A DNA stretch of 64,000 bases. Origin: Alnus glutinosa (lineage: Eukaryota > Streptophyta > Magnoliopsida > Fagales > Betulaceae). The notes beneath the pieces were generated by a model. The model had not been told where the DNA came from and did not search any database. It worked only from the letters and a program-made list of their open reading frames with translations. The DNA lies in assembly GCF_958979055.1 (NCBI RefSeq), contig NC_084886.1:39948154-40012153 (forward strand). The letters are read 5' to 3'. Shown piece by piece: positions 46,501 to 58,189 of this stretch; within the stretch, counting starts at the first letter, position 1; each line of letters opens with the position of its first letter. A program made the translations under genes and the position numbers.

Positions 46501-47592
46501 ATGGAACAAGACTCTCCTCTCTCCCCCGACAGTCCCGGCCACCTTGGTGAGTTTGTTACACCAGAATGGCGGCACAAACCGTTCAATGTCGAAACTCGTT
46601 TCGACATTGTCGGTGAATTCCGAGAGAAAGAAGAGGTAAAATGGGCTTATCGTCAAATCCGGAAGCGCAACTTGTTGCCACTTTTGAAGCCCGCCGATGA
46701 TTTCTTCTATCCGCCATTTGTCCGTGTGTTCTACCAGAATCTTACTTATGACACGGACAATCCGGCTTACTTGTCTTCCATCGCCTTGGGCCAACAAGTG
46801 TACGTGAGCGTTGAAGATATTGCTAGAGCACTTGGTTGCCCCACTACCGACCCGAGAGGCCGTTTTGGTGAGTACCCTCCCCATTGTGATTTACATTTCA
46901 TTATTCATGACATGTTTGGAAGGGCTTACGGCGATTTTAAACGCACTTGTGCGAAGAGAGAACAATTGCCACCTCACCTATTACTAGTCGATTCGGTCTT
47001 AAAGAAAAATGTATGTCCATTGGGGCATAAAACACAGAGGATAGGTGACGTTTTACATGCTCTTTATGCTTTTGAGAAGCGATATTGGGTGAACGTCCCA
47101 GAGATAATTTGGAGGCAAATGTACAAGTGTTGGGAAGATATGATCGAGAAGCGGCTGTGGAACGCTGCACAGAGACCACTTCCATTTCCGTGCCTCATTA
47201 CCAAGCTTATCATTTCTAGTGGAATTCATTTTCCGGAGCGGGCCAACTTAGATAGGAGTATTCCAGTGTTCGGTCTAGCTCAGTGGACGCAGAGTATTTC
47301 CCATATGCCACAGTTGGGCGAACCACAGGCCGACATGGAGGTCGATGATGCACGTGCGGAGGCGACACACGAGGGTGAGCAGTCATCTCCCGGGCAGACT
47401 TCAGTTCCGTCCCCTGTCACTGATTTCTCATTACTACAGAGTCAGTTGGACATTTTAGTTGGAGAGATGCGCGACACGCATACTGAGATGCGAGAGACTC
47501 GTACGGAGATCCTGGCTCGGCAGAGTGCTATGGAGGACATGTTACGTCAGATTCTAGGACGTCTTCCACCACCTCCGGATGCCGCACCATGA
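46501..47592 (+). CDS. Athila ORF3 (plant transposon protein, env position)
   Basis: The open frame runs from 46243, but the protein most likely starts at MEQDSPLSPDSPGHLGEF (46501), because the part before it is T/C-rich low-complexity sequence; this gives 363 aa. A globular region with FREKEEVKWAYRQI, DIARALGCPTTD and IIWRQMYKCWEDMIEKR resembles the putative plant transposon protein family often found in Athila-type elements. An acidic linker and a helical C-terminus with repeats of the type MRDTHTEMRETRTEI follow, likely a coiled coil. It lies between pol and the 3' LTR, where retroviruses have env, but I see no signal peptide or membrane segment. The function is unknown. Confidence 0.7.
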   Translation: MEQDSPLSPDSPGHLGEFVTPEWRHKPFNVETRFDIVGEFREKEEVKWAYRQIRKRNLLPLLKPADDFFYPPFVRVFYQNLTYDTDNPAYLSSIALGQQVYVSVEDIARALGCPTTDPRGRFGEYPPHCDLHFIIHDMFGRAYGDFKRTCAKREQLPPHLLLVDSVLKKNVCPLGHKTQRIGDVLHALYAFEKRYWVNVPEIIWRQMYKCWEDMIEKRLWNAAQRPLPFPCLITKLIISSGIHFPERANLDRSIPVFGLAQWTQSISHMPQLGEPQADMEVDDARAEATHEGEQSSPGQTSVPSPVTDFSLLQSQLDILVGEMRDTHTEMRETRTEILARQSAMEDMLRQILGRLPPPPDAAP

Positions 47593-49043
47593 GTGTTGTT
47601 GGGCACCTATGTTTCTTTGCTTTGTTTTGATTATGACATGTATTTCTTTTGATAGACATTGTGTTTTCTTTTGGGATATTTTATGTTTTACACAATGTAC
47701 TTTTGATATGTCATTTTGATGTAACGGATAACGTATGGTTTTAATATTGTCGTTCGGAATGTGAAATATTTCTTTATTGTTTCTTTTTCTTTTGTATATT
47801 ACTTTTGTTTCTAGTTTTGCTTTTCAGGTTAAACTATTTCCACCCTCTAAGTTTGGGGGTATGCTCTGAGCCATACCTTCCCCAATCAGGTTTTCTTTTA
47901 TACCTGATCTTGTGCTTACCTTTGATATACACATTGAGGACCATGTGTCCTTTAAGTTTGGGGGTATGGAGACACTTTTCAGATTTTGTCCATAATTTTT
48001 ATTTTTTTGTTAACATGTACATATTACTCCTTAGAATACTGTTGATTTATAATTGTGAATTGCGTTTCATTGGCAAATTTAAACTTTCGAACACATAAAC
48101 ACAAGTAGAGATTCTAATTTGTTCACTCACCTTGGGCTATGAAAATGCATGTGTTGAAAAATTTGAAAATCACGAAATACATTGGCATTTTGCTTGTGGG
48201 GTATGATTTTAAGTTGTAACCATACATAGTTGTTTTGAGTGTCTTAGATTGAATTTGAATGCCTTGTGGGATGGATGACTTGGGCATTATAATGGCATGA
48301 GTTGAAAAAAAAAAAAAGCTTCATTGAGTAACCGGACCTCTTGCCTCATTAAGCATTGAGTGTTCGCGTCAAAAGATGTAAGTAAATAAAAAATGGTTAG
48401 TTTGACTTCGTAGTTCTTTTTGACTTAAGTTATTAAGCCCTTTGGGATGTTCTACATCTAGTGCCCTAAAGCCGTCTGGTTTGGGAGTCACTGGCCTAAC
48501 ACTTGTACATAGGTCAATTAGACGCTTAATGGAGTTAAGCATTGCACAACCATGTTAATATTGTAAATAAAATTAAAACATTGCCTATGCCTTGGTTATT
48601 CCATCTTGTGAGAAATTTAAATAAATTTGAGACATTAGAAGCACATATATGTATGAAATACTTTGAAACACCATAGCTATATGTTAATATCTAAGTGCAT
48701 CGATTTGAACATATGATATTTTGTCCAGCCATTTGTGAGTAAATAGAAAGGAATTCTCGAAATTGTGTAAGATGGGTTTGTTAGTTTAAAATTATTCATG
48801 AATAGGAGTCCATTATTTTGAAGATACTTTATTCTTTGGGTTAACATAAATGTTTGTAGGTAGCATTTCTGCTAAACCTTCACGAGACTTCACTCGTCCA
48901 CTAGGATAGCCTAGGGGTTTAAAAGGCTTATTGCATGTGCTAAGTGCAATCGTGATTCCCACGAAAGAGGATTTATAGTAGTTGTTTAAATTTAATCTTT
49001 AAATTGTAATGCTAGGGACTAGCATTATGTAAGTTTGGGGGTG
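47593..49043 (+). other. 3' noncoding region with three polypurine-tract-like motifs
   Basis: AAGTTTGGGGGT occurs at 47849-47860, 47954-47965 and 49031-49042. The last lies one base before the 3' LTR and is the expected primer for second-strand synthesis; the first two are internal copies. The rest is AT-rich without ORFs of note. Confidence 0.8.
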
Positions 49044-50807
49044 TGATAAGCGTTGAATGTTTACATTCAAAGCCCCTTAATTTACATATGTTAAACCCTA
49101 GTTTGTGTTGTTAAATAACGTGTTAGTATGTTTTAGTGTTTCATCTATTTTTTAGGTCTTAATTGAAAAACAAGAAAAAATCAACAAGTGAAGCCTAATG
49201 AAGATATGTGAAGATCAAGTGTTCCTGCCTAGAAGAGAAAAATCGATCAAGTATATTCGATCGATCGACATTTCCTTGAGAAAATAAATCGATCGATCTA
49301 CATTCGATCGATCGAAATCTCCAAGGCAAAAGAAGTCGATCGATCGACTTCGGATATTTCAGAAAGATCTGCAGATGTCGGCAGCTTTTTGTGTGGCTCA
49401 AATTCATCCTCAAGTTGTGCGGTTCTAATCAAAAGTTGTCACCATCATTTTGTGCGGTTGAGAGTGATTGTTTGAGCTTGGTTTTTCATACCAATTCCTC
49501 CATAAATAGAGGATGGACGTGTGGGTTAATAATATAGTTAGTTTAATTGATAAATTGTATTTTGAGCTTTTGTGCATTGGAGTGATGCACTCTTTTCTTT
49601 ATGTTTTCCAGAGAGCTAGTTTCAAGGTATGTTTATGCTGTAATTTAGTCTAAACTCATTTTTATAGTAAAGTGAAGTTGGAGTTGAATTATTCAAGTGT
49701 TCTTTATAATTTCCTTATATTTCCAGCACTTCTTTCTTCTTCTTCCTTTTGTTTTTGTGTTATTTTATGTTGAAAACAATTATGGAATCCTTAGATTCCA
49801 GAGCCCATAGCTTGTTCTTTAATGTTCTACTTAGAATTTCTTTTCTTTAAAGCTTGTTTTTGAGTATCTTTTTAGTTGTTAAAGTAGATTCAATAATTAA
49901 AGTTAGTAGTTTTTACATCTTATTAGTGTGGGTTGTAATTTTTATATCCTCTAGAGTAATGGGTTCTTCTTCTTCTATAAGAGAATTCCATAACTCCATG
50001 AGTAGCTAATTTAGTTGTAGGGTGTTGATGAACTCTCTCTAAGGGCCATGGGGTAGATTGTGTTGTTCTTGGATTTCTATACAAGTGTAATGATTACATA
50101 ACCTAAAGATGGTTGTGTAATGGTGCTCATGACATAATTTATGTGAATTTGATAAACTCATGCTAGGGAACACATATCTCTCCACACTCTTTCTAGTTTA
50201 ATTATTGCTTAAAGGTTTTTCCATTCTAGTGTAAGTTTAGGTGGAGATTATGTGTTGAACTAAGATGATTTATGTTTTTTCCATGAATGTGTATGCTTAT
50301 TAATAGACCTTATAATCCATACTAGGAAGCATGAATCATTCAACCCTAGATTTGAGTTAAATGACTTGTGTATGAATAGATGGTTTATCATTGTCTTTAA
50401 CTAAAGTAATTTCATATTGAGGTCGTCGTGTGATTGACAATCATTACGCGCTCGTATTGCATTTGTGAAAGAAATCCGAGAGGAATACAATATACCATAT
50501 GCTTAAGGATTGAGTGAAATCAATGCCCTACACTTTCCTTATTCTTAGACTTTTCATTTTTACTTGTTTAGCTTAGTGTTAGAACAAAACAAATCATCTT
50601 TTTCATAATTAAATTAGGTAACGTTTTAGGTACTTCATAAATTGAACAACCTTCCAATCCTTGTGGTACGATACCCTCCCTAGTACTATACTACAAAGTC
50701 CCGTACTATTGCGGGTGGTTAAAAATATTAAAATCCACGTTGTTGTGAAAACCGATTAAGTGTAAAATGAAATTCCTATTTTTAAATCATCGGTTGGATC
50801 GCTACCA
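49044..50807 (+). repeat. Gypsy 3' LTR (1764 bp)
   Basis: Same length as the 5' LTR with about 16 substitutions by eye and no indel, including the same GATCGAT palindromes at 49241-49350. Confidence 0.95.
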
Positions 50808-50812
50808 GCTGT

Positions 50813-52936
50813 CCCTAAGACACCATTTGAATTATGGAATGGATGGAAACCAAGTTTAAATCACTTACACATATGGGGTTGTCCTGCTGAAGTGAGGATT
50901 TATAATCCAAATATAAAGAAGTTAGACCCAAGGACAACCAGCGGTCATTTTATCGGCTATGCAGTCAACTCCAAAGGATTTAGGTTCTATTGTCCTTCTA
51001 ATAATACTAGAATTGTTGAGTTTATGAATGCAAAATTCTTAGAAGATCTTGAACATAGTGGGAGTGCTTATCCTCAAAGGATTGAATTAGAGGAAGCACA
51101 AGAGTTGACTGATTCTCCTTTATCTAAAAGACGTTTGATTATGTTTAAGGAAATCCAAACAAATTGCCTTGAACCACAATCAATTTCAGAACAGTCAACT
51201 CATGAGGAACAAGTTCATATCGAACCTACTCAAACCCCTCAACATGAGGAGGAAGTAGGATTAAGAAGATCTTCTAGAATAATTAGACCAGCAATCTCTA
51301 GTGATTATATTGTATACCTCCAAGAGTCCGATTTCGATGTTGGGCCTAAGGATGATCCAAATTCATTTTCACAAGCCATGAGTGGGGAACACTCCACATT
51401 ATGGTTAAATGCCATGAAGGAAGAAATGGAATCCATGGCTAAAAATCAAGTCTGGGATCTTGTTGACTTACCAGAGAAAGCTGTAGCCATAGGCTGCAAA
51501 TGGGTTTACAAAACCAAAAGGGATGCTTCTGGTAATGTTGAACGATATAAAGCTAGACTTGTGGCCAAGAGTTTCACACAAAAGGAAGGTATTGATTATC
51601 ATGAAACCTTCTCTCCAGTATCCAAGAAGGATTCATTTAGGATAACCATGGCATTAGTAGATCATTTTGATCTAGAGCTACATCAAATGGATGTGAAAAC
51701 AGCTTTTTTGAATGGGGATCTTGAAGAAGAGGTTTACATGAAACAACTTGAAGGTTTTGATGATAATACTCAGAAAGCTTGCAAACTAAATAAATCTATT
51801 TATGGACTAAAACAAGCCTCCCGTCAATGGAATATTAAATTTCACAAAGTTATTACCTCATTTGGTTTTATTGAGAACTTTGTTGATCAATGTATATACC
51901 TTAAGGTCAGTGGGAGTAAAGTCATATTTTTAGTCCTATATGTAGATGATATTTTACTTGCAAGTAATGATTTAGGTTTGCTGCATGAAACCAAACAGTT
52001 TCTTTCTCAAAATTTTGAAATGAAGGATTTGGGTGAAGCCTCTTATGTCATTGGCATAGAGATTCACAGAGACAGAAAACAGAAAATATTAAAACTGTCT
52101 CAAAAGGCCTACATTGAAAAAGTTTTGGAAAGATTCAGGAAAGATTCAGAATGAAGAACTGTTCGGCTTCTGTAGCACCTATCATTAAAGGAGACAAATT
52201 CAGTAATGATCAATGTCCCCGAAATGCATTGGAACAGGAGCAGATGAAGAACATTCCATATGAATCTGTAATTGGCAGTCTATTGTATGCACAAGTTTGC
52301 ACTAGACCTGACATTGCGATGGCAGTTGGAATGTTGGGTCGATATCAAAGTAACCCAGGAATGGAACATTGGAAAGCTGCAAAGAAAGTCATGCGGTATT
52401 TGCAAGGAACAAAAGACTACGGTTTGACATTCAGACACACTGACCATTTGGAGGTGGTTGGGTATTCAGATTCAGATTTTGCTGGATGTGTAGATAGTAG
52501 AAAATCTACTTCAGGGTATATCTTTCTCTTGGCTGGAGGGGCTATATCCTGGAGAAGTAACAAGCAAACTATAGTTGCTACATCTACAATGGAAGCAGAA
52601 TTTATTGCGTGCTATGAAGCCACTACACAGGCGCTATGGTTAAGAAATTTTGTTGGTGGTCTCAAAATTGTCGATTCTATAGCGAGACCAATCAAGATCT
52701 TCTGCGATAATCGTGCTGCCATATTCTTTTCTAAGAATAATAAAAGTGGAAGCAGAAGTAAGCATATTGACATCAAGTATCTTCGTGTGAGAGAGAACAT
52801 CAAAAGAAATGAAGTGCTCGTTGAGCATATCAGTACTGAATTGATGATTGCGGATCCTATAACTAAAGGTTTACCGGTAAAGCTGTTTAAAAGTCATGTG
52901 GAGCATATAGGACTCATTGATTCATTTTGTACTTAG
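50813..52936 (+). pseudogene. Copia integrase end, reverse transcriptase and RNase H
   Basis: This resumes integrase right after the gypsy element (PKTPFELWNGWKP, HIWGCPAEVRIYNP). Then come the reverse transcriptase, with KWVYKTKRDASGNVERYKAR, VKTAFLNGDLEEEVYM and the catalytic YVDDILLAS (about 51940), and RNase H with GYSDSDFAGCVDSRKSTSGY and EAEFIACYEA (52460-52620). An 11-bp tandem duplication GAAAGATTCAG (52128-52138 and 52139-52149) shifts the frame, giving a stop at 52152-52154; the true frame carries on from 52151. It ends at the TAG at 52934-52936. Confidence 0.92.
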
Positions 52937-53264
52937 TTCTTTCTAATTTGTCTATAGACATCAAGTTATTATTAATAAAGTTTGTGCACATTTGTTACAT
53001 TATCCATGGGGATAAAATTAAAGTTGGACCCGAATAACTTATAGGAAGTTTATTCATAAAGTTTGATTGCCCATATAGTACTCATTTAAGGAATATTTTA
53101 TATGTAATACATGGAAGGGACGACTTATTATATAAAGTTTTACCGCCATGATTCATGTGTAATATTCTTTATGTGAGTGGGAGGATTTCATGAATGGCTG
53201 GAATAAATAAAGTGATAATCATATTGAAGAATCGGACATCTAGGGAATTATATGTGTCATAAGG

Positions 53265-53278
53265 GTCAAGTGGGAGAA
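53265..53278 (+). other. Copia polypurine tract
   Basis: GGTCAAGTGGGAGAA lies directly before the 3' LTR, where second-strand DNA synthesis is primed. Confidence 0.75.
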
Positions 53279-53776
53279 TGTAAGAAATTACATATGTGTC
53301 CCTTAGACACATTTAATTCATTGTAACGGTTAGAATTTAAATAATTATCATAACGGTAATTATTTAATTTATTGTAACGGTTGGAATTTAAATAATTATC
53401 ATAACGGTAATTATTTAATATAAGGATTGAATATGATTTATTCCACATTAAGTTATATGAAATCGTAACGGTTTAAAACGGTTTTTATATTAAATTTTCT
53501 GATTTATTCTCCTTGATGGGAGGAGAATAATCAGCTATCTATTGATGATGAGGGTCCCTAGCCTACCTATATATAGAGCCATGTGTATCCATCTATTGGC
53601 ACACTCATAGGCATATGCCAAAAGAACTCTCTGAATTTTGTTTTTACAGATTTTGGTGTTGTAGAAAACTTCTTCGTTCTTCGTTCTTCATCAAGCTTGA
53701 ACAAAATATGGCTGGAGGTATTTATAATTCCGCTGCTTATTATTTTATAGCATTTTATTTATATATTATGCTTACA
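53279..53776 (+). repeat. Copia 3' LTR (498 bp)
   Basis: It begins TGTAAGAAATTACATATG and ends ATGCTTACA, followed by the target duplication AATAT. It is nearly identical to 34397-34901. Confidence 0.93.
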
Positions 53777-53781
53777 AATAT

Positions 53782-53935
53782 TTCATGCATTTTACCCTCT
53801 ACTGGCTCTAGAGTTCCAAACTGTCGCCCATACACGTAGAAGCTCTGTTTTAAAAACCTTTGACCCCAACATACGATTGTAACGATTCCAATCCCAGCAA
53901 CAAACACGTCGTTTGCGCTAAATGGGCGACCCTCT
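53782..53935. other. Flank between copia element and NLR scrap
   Basis: Joined to the left flank of the copia element (up to 34396), this is the pre-insertion sequence. I recognise no coding content. Confidence 0.35.
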
Positions 53936-55923
53936 GGATGCTAATGAAATTGGAGAAATGGAAGGTGGAAGAAGGAGCAATGCAGAATCTCCGAGATTTA
54001 GAAATCCGATCCTGTCGTGAACTAAAGGAGCTTCCAGACAAGTTGCTAAATCTGAGCAACATTCAGGAAATAATTTTAACGAGCATGCCCGAGGGATTTG
54101 TAGAAAATTGTAACACCCCGTATTTTAAGATATTGAATAAAATATCTTAAAATATGATTTAAGACTTAATAATAAGGAAAATGAATAAATATGAATATTT
54201 ATAAAAGTAAATATTTATTTATTAAGGAGCCTTTATAGTTTCAGTTTAATAAAAGTTCAAACGGACATTAAATTTTGGAATAATGAAAATAGGGTCAAAC
54301 GAACTCTGTTTTGATTGATTCAAAAGCCAAAACACTTGTCTCGAAGCCCTCTAACTACCCTCTGAATTTCATAATTTTTGGACTCCATTTAATGCCTGAA
54401 AACACCCACGAAAAATTATTCCTTTGATTTAAACGAAAATTCATATCTAACATTGGTGGGTCCATTTTATTCTTACATAAGCCAGCCCATTTTTAGTTCT
54501 TGAAAACCCAGGCCAGCCTACAAATTGATGCCCATTTCTCACGTGAAGCCCAGCCCACATGTTCAAAAAAATGAGAGAAGAAACTAGGCAAGTTCATATA
54601 CACGTTCAAGTTAGCTACCAAGTTGGGAACTAATTCTAGTTACTTGTAGATTAAGTGAATGAAGACATTCTTTCATCTGTAATGATTCACGAGACAGCTC
54701 ACAACCCACCTGTGTTTATCCCAGCCGTTGGATGATTTTTGATCCAAGCAATCCTAACCATCCAAGCTGCTATATATTGAGAGGTACAGCCCTTCCCTTC
54801 ACGCACATCTTCTCATTCCTTCTTATTCTCTCAGTCTCAGCAAGCGAAAAAACTCTCTTGTGCCCTCTTTCTCTGGTTTTTCCTCTCAGTTCAGCAGCAT
54901 AAATCAGTTGTTCTTCCTCCTTTTCTCTTCTCTGTTTTCTGTTTTATTGCAGCAACTCATAGATGCTGCAATTTTCTGTAAAACCAGCAACACTTCTCCT
55001 CTTTGCTGCATATAAAAAACAGCAAATAAACTCACTGTTTCACAGCCCAAAACAGCAGCACCTCTTCTTTTAAAAGTTGCAGAAAAGTCCTCTTTGTATC
55101 TCTCAATTTGCTGCAGAATAAAAAAAAGGATCACTCTTCTTCCCTTTGATTCTTTCGGCTCATGTGAGTTGCTGCAAGAGAGAATTCTCTTGTATCTCTC
55201 ACGGTTCAGAATCAGAAAAAGAGAAAAAGATTCTCTTGGTAAGTCTTCTTCTCTCTCAAACTCTCTCTTCTTGTGGCAGTGGGTGTGTCTTTAGAGAGAA
55301 CAAAAAAAAAATAAGAAAGGAAAACAAAAGAAGTCTCTCTCTCGGTCAACTAGGATAGAAAAGGAAAAAGTTCAAAAAAAAAAGAACAAAAAGGAAGTGA
55401 GGTACAATTCTTGATGGACCATCTCCTTCTCTTTCTCACGTAAGTCCTCCTTTTGTTTGTGTTAGTCAACTTAAAAGGTAAAAAGCAGCAAAAGGCAAAG
55501 AAAAAGAAAAATATAAAAAGTAATGAAATAAATGGATTCTTTAATATCTCAAAATACCATTTTGAGATATTTAGTGAGCCCTTGATTTATGTTCTGTAAA
55601 TTTCTAATTTATAAGTTTCGTGATTTTACAATTTTTATTATTTTAAGTATCTAACGTTTTAAGTTGTGTTTTTAACAGGTTATTTCAAGTAACGTATTTA
55701 ATTAATAAATCACGCCATTATAATGCCCGAGTAAAAAGTAACTATTTTACAAAAGTGCAACTACGCCGCCCTAATATTTTAAATTTTTTAGGTGTTATTA
55801 ATATTAATGTCGTTATTCTGCCCGGATTTTAAAAAAATAAAATAAGGTTATTATTCTATTCATTTGTTTTGAAACATAAAGCTCATTATTTATATTTGGT
55901 AAGTTGATATGTTTATTTGATAT

Positions 55924-55960
<37 letters not shown>

Positions 55961-57455
55961 TTTTTAAAGTTAAAGCTTTTATAATGCCATTTTAACTAAA
56001 AAATGGTATTTTAGTCATTATTTATAAATGATGTTATAATGCCCACATGAAATATGTGGCATTACAATTAATCTAGTTTATATGCCGTTATAATGTCTAA
56101 ACGACATTATGTTTAAAGGCCTTAATAAATGTCGTAGTAAGATCCGCATAAAAGATTAGTAACGAAATGTAATTGGACAAATTGTATTTATGGAGATAAT
56201 ATTTAAATAGGAAATTATATTAAGAATTAAAGGTCCGAAATTAGAATAGAATTAAAATGCATTTTTAGTGAATTATACTAATTCACTATTTGCTTGTATT
56301 ATATATGTATATATTGCAGTGATTATATCTGTGAACGCTTTCCTGAAACTAGAAGAATTACTGTGAGTATTTCTTACTTACTGGGGATGATACGTGTGGT
56401 GGTTTTTGATTATGTGTTGAAGTCTGCTTTATTTAATTGTATGCATATGGTTTGGCATTTGATATGTTTAATATGCTTTGATTGGAATTATGTATATGAT
56501 GTTGTTTGCATGATCATATTATGAGTTATGAATGGGTTAGTAAAAAGACTGGAGGTTTAGGTACCAAGGCGTCAGTGAATTGAGGAGACTGAGGTTTACG
56601 TACCAAGGCGTCAAGCAATTGATTAGACCAACGGGTAAACCGAAAGTTTAGGTACCAAGGCATCAATACACTGATAAGACCGACGGATAAACCAAAGGTT
56701 CAATGATTAATAACAAAGCTGGTGAGCATAGGCCACCAGTGGGAGCATAGGCCCCCTGAGAGATTTAATGAAGCATAGGCTTCCATTATTAAGCATTGAG
56801 CATAGGCTCGTAATGAAAAAAGCATAGGCTTTTATTTAACGAAGGATAAGCTCATAATAAGTAAAGCATAGGCTTCAAATGGATGGAACATAGGTTCTTC
56901 TTAAGGTTAATGCGAGAAGTATATAAGGTTGTGCATGTATTTTTATAACTGTCATCATTTGATTGCTCAGTGTACTTTTAAATAATGCAGTATTTCACTA
57001 TGGTCAATGACTGTTGACTCACTTGACCATAGCATGCGATTGTGGTGATCACTGCAATCTCATGCGAGTTTTTGCAGGGTAGATCGAAGGTTAAGACTAC
57101 TGGAATAATTATTTTAATAAGTAATATTTGTTATGTTGGAAAAGACAGTAATTATGTATTTATTAAGTGTCGCTTGTGGCACATATGTTATTATTTTGGA
57201 TATAATTATTATATCAGAATAAAAGGTTATTATTTTTATATAACAATGTTATTTAGTCAGCTCTGATGTGTCATTGTTAAAAAAAATTATATTCCGCTGC
57301 TAGTTTATAACTCTAATAAGTTAGTAATGTTACGTGAAAATTGAAAAAATTTCACATACACTTTTTATAAAAGCGTAAAAGCGGGACGTTACAAAAATGT
57401 TCAAGCCGACCAGCATAAGAAGAAAATAATCACCACTAGAAAGTCTCCAGTGTGA
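53936..57455 (+). pseudogene. NLR (NBS-LRR) C-terminal fragment, split by a solo LTR
   Basis: The first piece (53936-54108) reads LMKLEKWKVEEGAMQNL, then LEIRSCRELKELPDKL and MPEGFVEN. This is the last leucine-rich repeat and tail of coiled-coil NLR resistance proteins (RPP13/RPP8 style). The second piece (57399-57455) follows the LTR and, once the LTR and one AAAAT are disregarded, continues the same frame for 18 codons to a TGA at 57453-57455. NB-ARC and most repeats are absent, so this was a fragment or has been separated from its gene. Intact relatives act in the cytosol to sense pathogen effectors. An AG acceptor-like site near 57555 may mark a 3' UTR intron. Confidence 0.7.
54109..57393 (+). 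mobile_element. Solo LTR (3285 bp), chromovirus-like Ty3/gypsy
   Basis: It starts TGTAACACCCCGTATTTTAA, ends CGGGACGTTACA, and is flanked by AAAAT (54104-54108 and 57394-57398). It shares family blocks with 11984-14901 (first 200 bp, and GTTATTCTGCCCGGATTTT) and with the antisense LTR at 29777-32757 (last third). Repeats built on GCATAGGC and TACCAAGGCGTCA fill 56560-56900. It has no coding content and interrupts the NLR fragment. Confidence 0.9.
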
Positions 57456-58189
57456 AGCAGGTTTCAATCCATTGCCTCCTTTACTAGCGATTGCTCTGTT
57501 TTTGTCAAATTAATCTCCATATCTTTTAAATAGTTACTCTTCAACTTACTTTCAGGAGATAGTGTGGCTTGTGCTAAAAGCTTGGAATACAACCTGACTG
57601 AAGGAGCTGCAACCCGATCGAACACCCTTAATTTGCTAACTGTTGTTTTAATGTCGTTGCTATTGATGTTGCTGTGTTTCTGTTCTTGTTGCTACTGCCG
57701 TGTTTTCATGTTGTTAAGAGAGCGCTACTCTATATCACGTTAGAAACATTCAGTGATTGTTTGATTTGTTTCATATGCTTGTATCAGACTTCATTTATAT
57801 CCCTTTCAGTACAACAGTAAGGAATGCTTTTTCTTGGAAGCTGAAGTTGGCACCACGACACAAGTCATTGAAGAACACAAAAAATGGCACCAGTAAAATC
57901 CACGCTCACCGCACCAATGATAAGAGAAAAACCTAAAACCAAAACCAACACCAGAATTCCAACAAGTGGAAAACCCAACCATAAATATACCACATGTCTC
58001 CACCACAGATCGCCGAAGGCACTCCAAAAGTCGGCACAGAACCTGCCGACAGCCACCAAGAAGCTAAAACCACCGCAAACAAGTTGGCCGATAGTCACCA
58101 ACCAACAACCGCCACCAAGAATCTCCAAGATTGAGGAGATTGAGGAGGCCGAATGTGTCCTTTGTGCTGGACACAGTACACCCTTCATA
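57456..58189. other. Likely NLR 3' UTR and flank, no gene
   Basis: No supported coding region. A minus-strand frame (57865-58434) is long, but it overlaps the dispersed repeat and has no family resemblance, so I do not call it. Confidence 0.4.

Larger units (their letters stand above)
38118..50807 (+). mobile_element. Athila-like Ty3/gypsy retrotransposon, nested in the copia integrase
   Basis: LTRs of equal length (38118-39881 and 49044-50807, 1764 bp each) start TGATAAGCGTTGAATG and end GGATCGCTACCA. The 5-bp duplication GCTGT flanks the element (38113-38117 and 50808-50812), and removing the element rejoins the copia integrase frame. It has a tRNA-Asp primer site, gag-pol, an extra ORF before the 3' LTR, and a G-rich polypurine tract. 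By eye the LTRs differ at about 16 positions (around 0.9 percent), so insertion is recent and later than the host copia. The primer and gag style (DEFLEICLTM, FPFSLKDRAKYWL) fit the Athila group. Confidence 0.95.
34397..53776 (+). mobile_element. Ty1/copia retrotransposon, interrupted by an Athila-like element
   Basis: Direct LTRs at 34397-34901 and 53279-53776 are flanked by the 5-bp duplication AATAT (34392-34396 and 53777-53781). After the left LTR comes an initiator-Met tRNA primer site, and before the right LTR a purine tract. Gene order gag, protease, integrase, reverse transcriptase, RNase H is the copia order. A 12.7-kb gypsy element sits inside integrase; without it the element is about 6.7 kb. 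The LTRs differ by roughly nine substitutions and one 7-bp repeat unit by eye. An in-frame TAG in gag and a frameshift in pol make it non-autonomous. Confidence 0.95.

Noticed and set aside
46351-46884. 177-codon minus-strand ORF opposite Athila ORF3
   Set aside because: Shadow frame; no homology, and the plus-strand frame has family blocks.
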